Positions 56,532-64,000 of a stretch of DNA of 64,000 nt are shown one piece after another. The DNA is from Cherax quadricarinatus. Its lineage: Eukaryota; Arthropoda; Malacostraca; Decapoda; Parastacidae. The stretch's first letter is position 1, and each line of letters opens with the position of its first letter. Made by a program: the position numbers and the translations under genes. Under the pieces are notes generated by a model, which saw nothing but the letters and a program-made list of their open reading frames with translations, ran no database searches and was not told the DNA's origin. Location of the stretch: NCBI RefSeq assembly GCF_038502225.1, contig NC_091355.1:14761602-14825601 (forward strand), read 5' to 3'.

Positions 56532-56632
56532 CCAATTCTCCGAAAATTTGCCACCTGGGTCATGTCCCCCTCGCCTATCACCTTCATGATGTCTTCAATC
56601 GCTTTTTTCTCCTCCTGCTTTCTTTCATCATC

Positions 56633-56634
<2 letters not shown>
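56228..56634 (-). CDS. CR1-like LINE ORF1, C-terminal fragment
   Basis: From the truncation point the frame reads DDERKQEEKKAIEDI, then the listed ATG (56587) and DMTQVANFRRIG, RPLKVIFKAESTRTMIL and VYLDRDRTQDERKTM, ending in a Lys/Glu/Gln-rich tail. The pattern RRIG...RPLKV.F...R..IL...DRT..ER is that of the RNA-binding C-terminal domain in ORF1 proteins of CR1/L2-like LINEs. It overlaps the start of ORF2 in another frame. The N-terminus is missing through 5' truncation at (GT)n. Confidence 0.75.

Positions 56635-56676
<42 letters not shown>
56635..56676. repeat. (GT)n microsatellite at LINE 5' junction
   Basis: About 20 GT dinucleotides directly at the 5' truncation of the CR1-like element; the same motif continues at its 3' end. 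Confidence 0.97.
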
Positions 56677-56739
56677 CAGATTAATTTTCGCTGATTTATG
56701 GCATAAAAAAATTTTCATTCTTCTATTTCGGCAAAGAAT

Positions 56740-56825
56740 ATTTTCGCCGGGGACTCGAACTGTGGTTCATGAGAGTAACAGACGGGACGCTGTACCCATT
56801 CAGCCACTAGAGTTCTAACTGGATG
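56740..56825 (-). mobile_element. tRNA-like SINE head
   Basis: On the minus strand TCTAGTGGCTGAATGGGTAC (A-box region) and CACAGTTCGAGTCCCCGG (B-box region) with tRNA-like spacing. It is related to 43.05 kb. Confidence 0.6.
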
Positions 56826-57185
56826 GTTTTACAACCATCACTTTTGTGACATGGTTGTGCCAGCAGCCACCAACTGTGACCCAACTGTTTCATCTCACAA
56901 CCACAGAGCTTTCACGGTACATCTATTATCAGATTCGTCAAAGCGATACAATCTATAAATCTAAGTTAAATCGTAATGGACAACTGCATTCTACAGAAGA
57001 AACCTGCTGCCCAGGCAAAACATTTCGACGATAATGATACCTAAGTGTTATATACGTCTTACTTTTCATGTGTGAGAAGGGCTGGATTACAGCAGGACCT
57101 GGTAAAGCAATGGTAGAATACTGGACACACATGCTACTAATTTGACATTTTATTATGGCAGTGTTTCTCTCTCAAGCCATTACAG
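56826..57185. other. Unassigned DNA
   Basis: No gene is supported. CAGGCAAAACATTTCGACG near 57014 is reminiscent of the GCGAAACGTT motif class but too diverged to call. Confidence 0.4.
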
Positions 57186-57189
57186 TACG

Positions 57190-57222
57190 GCTTGACAAAG
57201 ATCCTGGTGAGCGAAACGTTGC
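57190..57222 (+). other. Hammerhead-like motif
   Basis: GCTTGACAAAGATCCTGGTG then AGCGAAACGTTGCC: a UUGACAA segment, a weak TC/GA stem and GAAAC. It has the same layout as the motifs at 49.1, 49.5 and 63.46 kb. Confidence 0.35.
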
Positions 57223-57368
57223 CAAAATCACATTAGTGGTATCTGTGTCTATTTACCAAACATTTTTTTTCGATAATTCTCCCATTACTAGTGTTAAAAC
57301 ACACCAAGAGTATGTAAATAATAGGATGTGCGGATTATTGTGTTTTATTTATGGTTTAGAAAGACAGG

Positions 57369-57423
57369 TGAGCAAACACCAGGACATATTTATTAAACAT
57401 GTTTCGGCCTTGGTGTTTGTTCA
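57369..57423. repeat. Inverted repeat, 16-18 bp arms
   Basis: GTGAGCAAACACCAGG (57369-57384) pairs with CCTTGGTGTTTGTTCAC (57406-57422), with a TTTATTAAACATG-containing loop. CGAAACATG lies on the minus strand inside it. Confidence 0.75.
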
Positions 57424-57704
57424 CGTGTATTTCTGAACCGGTTTCTTGGTATCAATACTAAACTATTTGGCAATGAAGATGTTGTACTCACTAATGAAGT
57501 TCCTTTCCAGAGAAATGTCTTGTGTGGTGGGACGCCTAGTGGATAAAGGGACATTATAACTTGATATCCTTGAATAATAAATCACCCGAGAGCTCGAAGC
57601 GAACAGTAATGATCATGCTTAAGACACCTGAGAGGTAGTTTGCCATTTGTCTTATTCACGTACACACGTACGTGATTAAGACATTATTTACAACCTCAAG
57701 TCTC

Positions 57705-58025
57705 TTGTGTTATTGTCGAGCGCAGAATTAACGTGACCACTGCAAGATAGTCGACACTGAACCGTGTTATTCATCCCTTTTTTTAACATCAGGTGCAAGA
57801 CACGCTTTGTGTGACCAACATGCTACACAGCACTAAGGGTGATCAATACTTTCCAAAGTTTTTTGAGCGCTGTAAATTAAATATTTACCGATTTCAAATA
57901 AATTTTTTTCCGTGCAATGTAGCGTAGTGAAGGCGCATATGTTGCAGATGTTATTGTTTGGGTGCATTTGGAACCATCGTTAAACAGCTTTTAAACATGC
58001 TGATCTATGAATAGAAAAAAAATAC
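57705..58025 (+). repeat. Unclassified dispersed repeat, copy 2
   Basis: Partner of 50205-50530: TAGTCGACACTGAAC, TTTGTGTGACCAACATGC, ACCATCGTTAAACAGC and AACATGCTGATC with GAATAG occur in the same order. Confidence 0.6.
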
Positions 58026-58120
58026 AATTTACTTTAGTGAATTAAATTAACGATGTTTTGTCATACAATAGAGAAACGAACAGGCCATAAATCTAGGTAT
58101 GGTCATGATCATACAATCAT

Positions 58121-58933
58121 TGGCCACTTTTATTAGGTACACCTGCTCGTTAATACAAATTCACAATAAGCCAATCACAGCAGTACCTTATTGCCTAACA
58201 GCATGCAGACATGGTCAAGAGGTTCAATTGCTTTTCAGATAGAACATCAAAATGTAAAAGAAATGTGATGTATGTGACTGACAGCGAAATGATGGTTGGT
58301 GCCAGACTGGGTAGTTTGAGTATCTCAAAACTGATCTCATGGGATTTTCACGCGCAACTGTCTATAGAGAACTGTGTGAAAAACACAAAAATCCAATGAG
58401 CGGTAGATCTTTGGGCGAAAAGCCTTGTTAATAATTGAAGTCAGAGGAGAATGGCCAGATTGGATCAAGCTGAGAGGAAGGCAACAATAAGTGAAATAAA
58501 GCGTTACAACAGTGGTCTGCAGAACAGCTCTAAACACAACATATCGAACCTTGAAGTGGATGGGTACCAGCAGCAAAAGACTACACTGGGTTCCACTTAT
58601 GTCAGCTAGGAACAAAAAATTGAGACTGCAGTGGACACAGGTTCACCAAATCGGAAAAATGTCGCCAGGTCTGATGAATCGTGATTACGCTTGTGACATG
58701 CAGATGGTAGGGTCAGAATTTGGCGTAAACATTCGGGATATGGTAGAACGGAAGATTCGAAGCATGAATGTGCAGCCGACAAATCTACAGCAAGTATGTG
58801 ATACTTTAGTTTTAACAAGGTCCGGGATCTCTTAAGAAATGTATACAGCACTCTGTTGAATCTATTCCACGATGATTCAGGCTGCTCTGGGGCAAATGGG
58901 GTCCCTACCCAGCACTAGAAAAGTGCACCTTGA
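58121..58933 (+). pseudogene. Tc1-like transposon, decayed, internally deleted
   Basis: The left end TGGCCACTTTTATTAGGTAC is a Tc1-type terminal inverted repeat. The body shows the order of a Tc1-like transposase gene: an N-terminal region with VGARLGSLSISK (paired-like helix-turn-helix), RTLKWMG and RNKKLRLQW, then VGSEFGVN, and finally MVERKIRSMNVQPTNLQQV from the C-terminus. Several hundred bases between VGSEFGVN and the C-terminal block are deleted, removing part of the DDE catalytic domain. Frameshifts and stops occur throughout, and the right terminal repeat is degraded near 58915-58933. It is therefore immobile by itself. Confidence 0.85.
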
Positions 58934-58945
58934 ACGCAGAAAAGG

Positions 58946-59038
58946 ATGACAAAGTTAATCCCATGTATCAGAAACCTTTCCTACGAGGATAGACTGAGGG
59001 CAATGAATCTGCATTCTCTAGAAAGGCGTAGAATTAGG
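58946..59038 (+). pseudogene. CR1/L2-like LINE C-terminal fragment, a further family
   Basis: 31 open codons: MTKLIPCIRNLSYEDRLRAM, then NLHSLERRRIR. They correspond to TRLVPELKGMSYEERLREIG in the 53-56 kb element but are clearly different in sequence. It is sandwiched between the Tc1-like remnant and the RTE-like 5' end. Confidence 0.7.
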
Positions 59039-59468
59039 TAGTAGGTTGGTAGACAGCAACCACCCAGGGAAGTACTACCGTCCTGCCAGATGACTGTGAA
59101 ACAAAAACCTGTAACTGTTTTGCATGATGGTAGGATTGCTGGTTTCTTTTTCTGTCTCATAAACACGCTAAGATAACAGGGATATCTTGCTACTCCTACT
59201 TACACTTTGGTCACACTTCATAGACACGCACATGCATATATATATATATACATACATCTAGGTTTTTCTCCTTTTTCTAAATAGCTCTTGTTCTTTTTAT
59301 TTCTTCTATTGTCCATGGGGAAGTGGAAAAGAATCTTTCCTCCGTAAGCCATGCGTGTCGTATGAGGCGACTAAAATGCCGGGAGCAATGGGCTAGTAAC
59401 CCCTTCTCCTGTATACAATTACTAAAAAAGAGAAGAAGAAAAACTTTATAAAACTGGGTTGCTTAAAT

Positions 59469-61463
59469 GTGCGTGGATGTAGTGCGGATGACAAGAAACA
59501 GATGATTGCTGATGTTATGAATGAAAAGAAGTTGGATGTCCTGGCCCTAAGCGAAACAAAGCTGAAGGGGGTAGGAGAGTTTCAGTGGGGGGAAATAAAT
59601 GGGATTAAATCTGGAGTATCTGAGAGAGTTAGAGCAAAGGAAGGGGTAGCAGTAATGTTAAATGATCAGTTATGGAAGGAGAAAAGAGAATATGAATGTG
59701 TAAATTCAAGAATTATGTGGATTAAAGTAAAGGTTGGATGCGAGAAGTGGGTCATAATAAGCGTGTATGCACCTGGAGAAGAGAGGAATGCAGAGGAGAG
59801 AGAGAGATTTTGGGAGATGTTAAGTGAATGTATAGGAGCCTTTGAACCAAGTGAGAGAGTAATTGTGGTAGGGGACTTGAATGCTAAAGTAGGAGAAACT
59901 TTTAGAGAGGGTGTGGTAGGTAAGTTTGGGGTGCCAGGTGTAAATGATAATGGGAGCCCTTTGATTGAACTTTGTATAGAAAGGGGTTTAGTTATAGGTA
60001 ATACATATTTTAAGAAAAAGAGGATAAATAAGTATACACGATATGATGTAGGGCGAAATGACAGTAGTTTGTTGGATTATGTATTGGTAGATAAAAGACT
60101 GTTGAGTAGACTTCAGGATGTACATGTTTATAGAGGGGCCACAGATATATCAGATCACTTTCTAGTTGTAGCTACACTGAGAGTAAAAGGTAGATGGGAT
60201 ACAAGGAGAATAGAAGCATCAGGGAAGAGAGAGGTAAAGGTTTATAAACTAAAAGAGGAGGCAGTTAGGGTAAGATATAAACAGCTATTGGAGGATAGAT
60301 GGGCTAATGAGAGCATAGGCAATGGGGTCGAAGAGGTATGGGGTAGGTTTAAAAATGTAGTGTTAGAGTGTTCAGCAGAAGTTTGTGGTTACAGGAAAGT
60401 GGGTGCAGGAGGGAAGAGGAGCGATTGGTGGAATGATGATGTAAAGAGAGTAGTAAGGGAGAAAAAGTTAGCATATGAGAAGTTTTTACAAAGTAGAAGT
60501 GATGCAAGGAGGGAAGAGTATATGGAGAAAAAGAGAGAAGTTAAGAGAGTGGTGAAGCAATGTAAAAAGAGAGCAAATGAGAGAGTGGGTGAGATGTTAT
60601 CAACAAATTTTGTTGAAAATAAGAAAAAGTTTTGGAGTGAGATTAACAAGTTAAGAAAGCCTAGAGAACAAATGGATTTGTCAGTTAAAAATAGGAGAGG
60701 AGAGTTATTAAATGGAGAGTTAGAGGTATTGGGAAGATGGAAGGAATATTTTGAGGAATTGTTAAATGTTGATGAAGATAGGGAAGCTGTGATTTCGTGT
60801 ATAGGGCAAGGAGGAATAACATCTTGTAGGAGTGAGGAAGAGTCAGTTGTGAGTGTGGGGGAAGTTCGTGAGGCAGTAGGTAAAATGAAAGGGGGTAAGG
60901 CAGCCGGGATTGATGGGATAAAGATAGAAATGTTAAAAGCAGGTGGGGATATAGTTTTGGAGTGGTTGGTGCAATTATTTAATAAATGTATGGAAGAGGG
61001 TAAGGTACCTAGGGATTGGCAGAGAGCATGCATAGTTCCTTTGTATAAAGGCAAAGGGGATAAAAGAGAGTGCAAAAATTATAGGGGGATAAGTCTGTTG
61101 AGTGTACCTGGTAAAGTGTATGGTAGAGTTATAATTGAAAGAATTAAGAGTAAGACGGAGAATAGGATAGCAGATGAACAAGGAGGCTTTAGGAAAGGTA
61201 GGGGGTGTGTGGACCAGGTGTTTACAGTGAAACATATAAGTGAACAGTATTTAGATAAGGCTAAAGAGGTCTTTGTGGCATTTATGGATTTGGAAAAGGC
61301 GTATGACAGGGTGGATAGGGGGGCAATGTGGCAGATGTTGCAAGTGTATGGTGTAGGAGGTAGGTTACTGAAAGCAGTGAAGAGTTTTTACGAGGATAGT
61401 GAGGCTCAAGTTAGAGTATGTAGGAAAGAGGGGAATTTTTTTCCCAGTAAAAGTAGGCCTTAG
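59469..61463 (+). CDS. RTE-like LINE ORF, endonuclease and RT fingers/palm (frame 1)
   Basis: 664 codons. The apurinic-type endonuclease has SETK (28-31), VVGDLNAKVG (133-142) and ISDHFLVV (227-234). RT motifs follow: GKAAGIDGIKIEMLKAGG (476-493), KNYRGISLLSVPGKVY (536-551), DEQGGFRKGRGCVDQV (569-584) and FMDLEKAYDRV (605-615, first catalytic Asp). The start at 59469 is a GTG; the frame is open upstream to a TAA at 59397 and already reads IKLGCLNVRG, the usual endonuclease N-terminus. There is no in-frame ATG before the conserved domain. The frame is lost at a run of seven T (61436-61442), after which the last residues are not native. Confidence 0.93.
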   Translation: MRGCSADDKKQMIADVMNEKKLDVLALSETKLKGVGEFQWGEINGIKSGVSERVRAKEGVAVMLNDQLWKEKREYECVNSRIMWIKVKVGCEKWVIISVYAPGEERNAEERERFWEMLSECIGAFEPSERVIVVGDLNAKVGETFREGVVGKFGVPGVNDNGSPLIELCIERGLVIGNTYFKKKRINKYTRYDVGRNDSSLLDYVLVDKRLLSRLQDVHVYRGATDISDHFLVVATLRVKGRWDTRRIEASGKREVKVYKLKEEAVRVRYKQLLEDRWANESIGNGVEEVWGRFKNVVLECSAEVCGYRKVGAGGKRSDWWNDDVKRVVREKKLAYEKFLQSRSDARREEYMEKKREVKRVVKQCKKRANERVGEMLSTNFVENKKKFWSEINKLRKPREQMDLSVKNRRGELLNGELEVLGRWKEYFEELLNVDEDREAVISCIGQGGITSCRSEEESVVSVGEVREAVGKMKGGKAAGIDGIKIEMLKAGGDIVLEWLVQLFNKCMEEGKVPRDWQRACIVPLYKGKGDKRECKNYRGISLLSVPGKVYGRVIIERIKSKTENRIADEQGGFRKGRGCVDQVFTVKHISEQYLDKAKEVFVAFMDLEKAYDRVDRGAMWQMLQVYGVGGRLLKAVKSFYEDSEAQVRVCRKEGNFFPSKSRP

Positions 61464-62376
61464 ACAAGGATGTGTGATGTCACCGTGGTTGTTTAATATA
61501 TTTATAGATGGGGTTGTAAGAGAAGTAAATGCGAGGGTCTTGGCAAGAGGCGTGGAGTTAAAAGATAAAGAATCACACACAAAGTGGGAGTTGTCACAGC
61601 TGCTCTTTGCTGATGACACTGTGCTCTTGGGAGATTCTGAAGAGAAGTTGCAGAGATTGGTGGATGAATTTGGTAGGGTGTGCAAAAGAAGAAAATTAAA
61701 GGTGAATACAGGAAAGAGTAAGGTTATGAGGATAACAAAAAGATTAGGTGATGAAAGATTGAATATCAGATTGGAGGGAGAGAGTATGGAGGAGGTGAAC
61801 GTATTCAGATATTTGGGAGTGGACGTGTCAGCGGATGGGTCTATGAAAGATGAGGTGAATCATAGAATTGATGAGGGAAAAAGAGTGAGTGGTGCACTTA
61901 GGAGTCTGTGGAGACAAAGAACTTTGTCCTTGGAGGCAAAGAGGGGAATGTATGAGAGTATAGTTTTACCAACGCTCTTATATGGGTGTGAAGCGTGGGT
62001 GATGAATGTTGCAGCGAGGAGAAGGCTGGAGGCAGTGGAGATGTCATGTCTGAGGGCAATGTGTGGTGTGAATATAATGCAGAGAATTCGTAGTTTGGAA
62101 GTTAGGAGGAGGTGCGGGATTACCAAAACTGTTGTCCAGAGGGCTGAGGAAGGGTTGTTGAGGTGGTTCGGACATGTAGAGAGAATGGAGCGAAACAGAA
62201 TGACTTCAAGAGTGTATCAGTCTGTAGTGGAAGGAAGGCGGGGTAGGGGTCGGCCTAGGAAGGGTTGGAGGGAGGGGGTAAAGGAGGTTTTGTGTGCGAG
62301 GGGCTTGGACTTCCAGCAGGCATGCGTGAGCGTGTTTGATAGGAGTGAATGGAGACAAATGGTTTTTAATACTTGA
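61399..62376 (+). CDS. RTE-like LINE ORF, RT catalytic and C-terminal part (frame 2)
   Basis: The native portion starts at about 61441 (FFPVKVG, residue 14 on) and continues LRQGCVMSPWLFN (21-33) and LLFADDTVLLG (68-78, catalytic Asp pair). Then come the thumb, LYGCEAWVMNV (194-204), RWFGHVERMERNRM and GRRGRGRPRKGW, ending at a TGA (62374-62376). Removing one T from the 61436-61442 run would place it in frame with the 664-codon piece, giving a protein of about 970-980 residues. Whether the extra T is genomic or a sequencing error cannot be told here. Confidence 0.93.
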   Translation: MRLKLEYVGKRGIFFPVKVGLRQGCVMSPWLFNIFIDGVVREVNARVLARGVELKDKESHTKWELSQLLFADDTVLLGDSEEKLQRLVDEFGRVCKRRKLKVNTGKSKVMRITKRLGDERLNIRLEGESMEEVNVFRYLGVDVSADGSMKDEVNHRIDEGKRVSGALRSLWRQRTLSLEAKRGMYESIVLPTLLYGCEAWVMNVAARRRLEAVEMSCLRAMCGVNIMQRIRSLEVRRRCGITKTVVQRAEEGLLRWFGHVERMERNRMTSRVYQSVVEGRRGRGRPRKGWREGVKEVLCARGLDFQQACVSVFDRSEWRQMVFNT

Positions 62377-62640
62377 CGTGCTGTTGGAGTGTGAGCAAAG
62401 TAACATTTATGAAGGGATTCAGGGAAACCGGCAGGCCGGACTTGAGTCCTGGAGATGGGAAGTACAGTGCCTGCACTCTGAAGGAGGGGTGTTAATGTTG
62501 CAGTTTAAAAACTGTAGTGTAAAGCACCCTTCTGGCAAGACAGTGATGGAGTGAATGATGGTGAAAGTTTTTCTTTTTCGGGCCACCCTGCCTTGGTGGG
62601 AATCGGCCGGTGTGATAATAAAAAAAAAAAAAAAAAAATA

Positions 62641-63456
62641 TGATTAAGGTCTATAAATGGAAAACAGGAGTAAATTAAGGGGATGTAAATGACGTGATAA
62701 AAATATTTAACCAAAAATGTGTTCAAGTTGACTTAGTTGCGTCTAACAAGCCAGCCTTCAAACCTGCACATTTCGGAAAAGACAGACGATGCTGAAGAAC
62801 TACGTTCCCGTAAATACACATGCGTATCTAAATAGCACGGCGATAGGTACTGCAATGTGAATATGGTATAGGTCGAGACGTGTGCCAGTCATAAAGAAGG
62901 GAGTCAAGTCACCAGGGACAGAAGCTTACACCCTCTATAGTGCCACAGTCTTTTCCACCATGGGGCTATCCCAACTGGGCGGTTTTGACCTTAGTTTCAG
63001 CTGATCTCGTTCATAGAGCTGACAAAGCATTCCACATACTCGCGAAGCTCACCGTTTAATCTTTTTGAATTACCAGTATTTATAGGTAGAATTTTCTTCA
63101 CCAGCTCACAGGATCCCTTGAAAGAAAAGATTGACTGGAGCGTGGCTTGTATTCACTGTCATTTGTCCTTCATAATATTTAGAATTTTTCATAGCAAGAA
63201 CTTCCTAAGTGTAGTATTTATTCAGCTTGTGGATGACAGAGAATGGTGAGTATTACACAACCCATGTTTGTTACAGGGAGATAGACAAGGAAGAAGAAAT
63301 TAAGTTCCATAGCAATTGCCGTTTTAGCGATATATTGTGTCACTATTATCAAGGAGAATTTTTTTTCAAAATCTTCGTTAGAGAATTGGTATAGTGACTA
63401 GGGCAATAAAAAGACAAGAGGGTTGTGACGTAACGCATTACGAGCCTTTACTTTAG
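62641..63456. other. Unassigned DNA
   Basis: No coding frame or repeat family is recognised in this stretch. Confidence 0.5.
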
Positions 63457-63489
63457 ACAACGTTTCGCTCAGTTGGGAGCCTATCAAGC
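63457..63489 (-). other. Hammerhead-like motif
   Basis: On the minus strand GCTTGATAGGCTCCCAACTG, then AGCGAAACGTTGTC: UUGAUAG, a four-base-pair GCUC/GAGC stem with a CCAACU loop, and GAAAC. It is the best-paired non-foldback example. Confidence 0.4.
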
Positions 63490-63498
63490 AGGTTTAAT

Positions 63499-63702
63499 AA
63501 AGCTTACTCACCATACCCCCGGCCGGGATTGAACCCGCGGTCAAAGAGTCTCAAAACTCCAGCCCGTCGCGTTAGCCACTAGACCAGCTAGCCACAATAG
63601 TGGCTAACGCGACGGGCTGGAGTTTTGAGACTATGACCGCGGGTTCAATCCCGGCCGGGGGTATGGTTTGTTTGCAATCGTGTCATTACGAAAGCTTACT
63701 CA
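63499..63702 (+). mobile_element. Inverted-dimer tRNA-SINE with perfect 12-bp target duplications
   Basis: The element is 63511-63690, between identical AAAGCTTACTCA repeats (63499-63510 and 63691-63702). The left arm (63511-63580) is the reverse complement of the right arm (63598-63667), apart from a 3-base length difference near GACTATGACC. The right arm is a tRNA-like unit: TAGTGGCTAACGCGACGGG (A-box region), CGCGGGTTCAATCCCGG (B-box region). A unique tail follows (TTTGTTTGCAATCGTG, TCATTACG). Each arm contains its own inverted polymerase III-like box set, so transcription from either strand would give a long hairpin. Confidence 0.92.
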
Positions 63703-63833
63703 TCAGTTAAATGTCTACTAAAACGTATGTGTCCTAGTTACTCATCTTCATACCATAGAAATGGCTTGAGAGATCTAAAAACCATGCAGTATCAATAAAA
63801 CTTGTCTATCCTGTTAGAGGAGACATCACTTAC

Positions 63834-63940
63834 CACTATGTCTGAATATACTCTGACTAGGTCAATGACATTGCTGATAACCAGATTCAAATGAGCTCTG
63901 ACTGCTTCAAGGGCATCATCTACCACTAAGCGCAGATAAA
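63834..63940 (-). CDS. Candidate internal exon, unidentified protein
   Basis: A 107-nt minus-strand segment bounded by TCATAG|TTTATC and GTG|GTAAGT, the latter a perfect donor consensus. One frame is open throughout: RLVVDDALEAVRAHLNLVIS, then NVIDLVRVYSDIV, a regular amphipathic-helix pattern. I recognise no family. Neighbouring exons were not found; on the 3' side the SINE at 63.5 kb would lie in its intron. The evidence is only splice consensus and composition. Confidence 0.25.
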
Positions 63941-64000
63941 CTATGATTAAGAAACTTAAACAACTTACAATCGCTTTTCATTGTAAAGGTGGCAAAAACA

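Larger units (their letters stand above)
59038..62640 (+). mobile_element. RTE-like LINE, nearly intact full-length copy
   Basis: A 3.6-kb non-LTR retrotransposon. The 5' UTR starts near 59038 (GTAGTAGGTTGGTAGACAGC), the long ORF runs from about 59400 to 62376, the 3' UTR includes GGGCCACCCTGCCTTGGTGG and the element ends in poly-A at 62621-62638. Its 5' start is matched by the copies at 36.0 and 52.8 kb. One extra T splits the ORF in two. No separate ORF1 is seen, which fits RTE-type organisation. The C-terminus has the GHVERMERNRM and GRRGRGRPRKGW motifs common in RTE-like proteins. Confidence 0.93.

Noticed and set aside
60389..61075. 228-codon minus-strand frame
   Set aside because: It is a shadow of the RTE-like ORF on the plus strand.

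Overview
This is a gene-poor, repeat-packed window of a eukaryotic nuclear genome. I infer an arthropod, most likely a decapod crustacean (crayfish, lobster or shrimp type). The reasons are the dispersed tRNA-like SINEs, very abundant (GT)n, (TA)n and (GA)n microsatellites, CR1-like and RTE-like LINEs with decapod-style consensus sequences, and Penelope-like remnants. There is no bacterial gene organisation, and most long open frames are microsatellite or minisatellite translations. The species is an inference.

Layout. 1-20 kb: AT-rich DNA with SINEs, microsatellites, LINE 3' remnants (1.7, 5.3, 8.3, 9.2, 10.6, 18.4 kb), two precise foldback retroposons with perfect target-site duplications (11.8 and 14.2 kb) and a promoter-like CCAAT/CRE/TATA cluster (13.6-13.8 kb). 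20.2-21.5 kb: a 15-bp minisatellite. 22-29 kb: SINEs, an RTE fragment and a 31-bp array. 29.3-32.2 kb: a near-perfect 41-bp satellite of 70 units. 32-38 kb: inverted SINE pair, an internally deleted RTE derivative and unassigned DNA. 38.3-39.4 kb: a mosaic 17-bp array. 40-43 kb: CR1-like copies inside a (GT)n compound array, then inverted repeats. 43-47 kb: a 102-bp triplication and the last two exons of a C-type-lectin-like gene on the minus strand. 47-53 kb: CR1 fragment, Penelope-like GIY-YIG fragment, and a decayed RTE copy split by a foldback insertion. 53.2-56.6 kb: a nearly intact CR1-like LINE (minus). 58.1-58.9 kb: a decayed Tc1-like transposon. 59.0-62.6 kb: a nearly intact RTE-like LINE (plus). 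63.5-63.7 kb: an inverted-dimer tRNA-SINE with perfect target-site duplications.

How the parts relate. The only well-supported host gene is the C-type-lectin-like one. The rest is a record of mobile-element activity. Three patterns stand out. First, every recognisable 3' end of the CR1-like family lies inside or against a (GT)n/(AC)n tract, usually on both sides, suggesting microsatellite-directed insertion. Second, two unrelated small retroposon families share one unusual plan: an inverted 5' copy, a forward copy and a unique 3' tail, flanked by 11-13 bp target duplications. Third, a hairpin followed by GAAA, resembling part of a hammerhead ribozyme core, recurs in the foldback family, in a Penelope-like 3' region and at other loci. 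The large tandem arrays look recently homogenised and I do not believe they encode protein.
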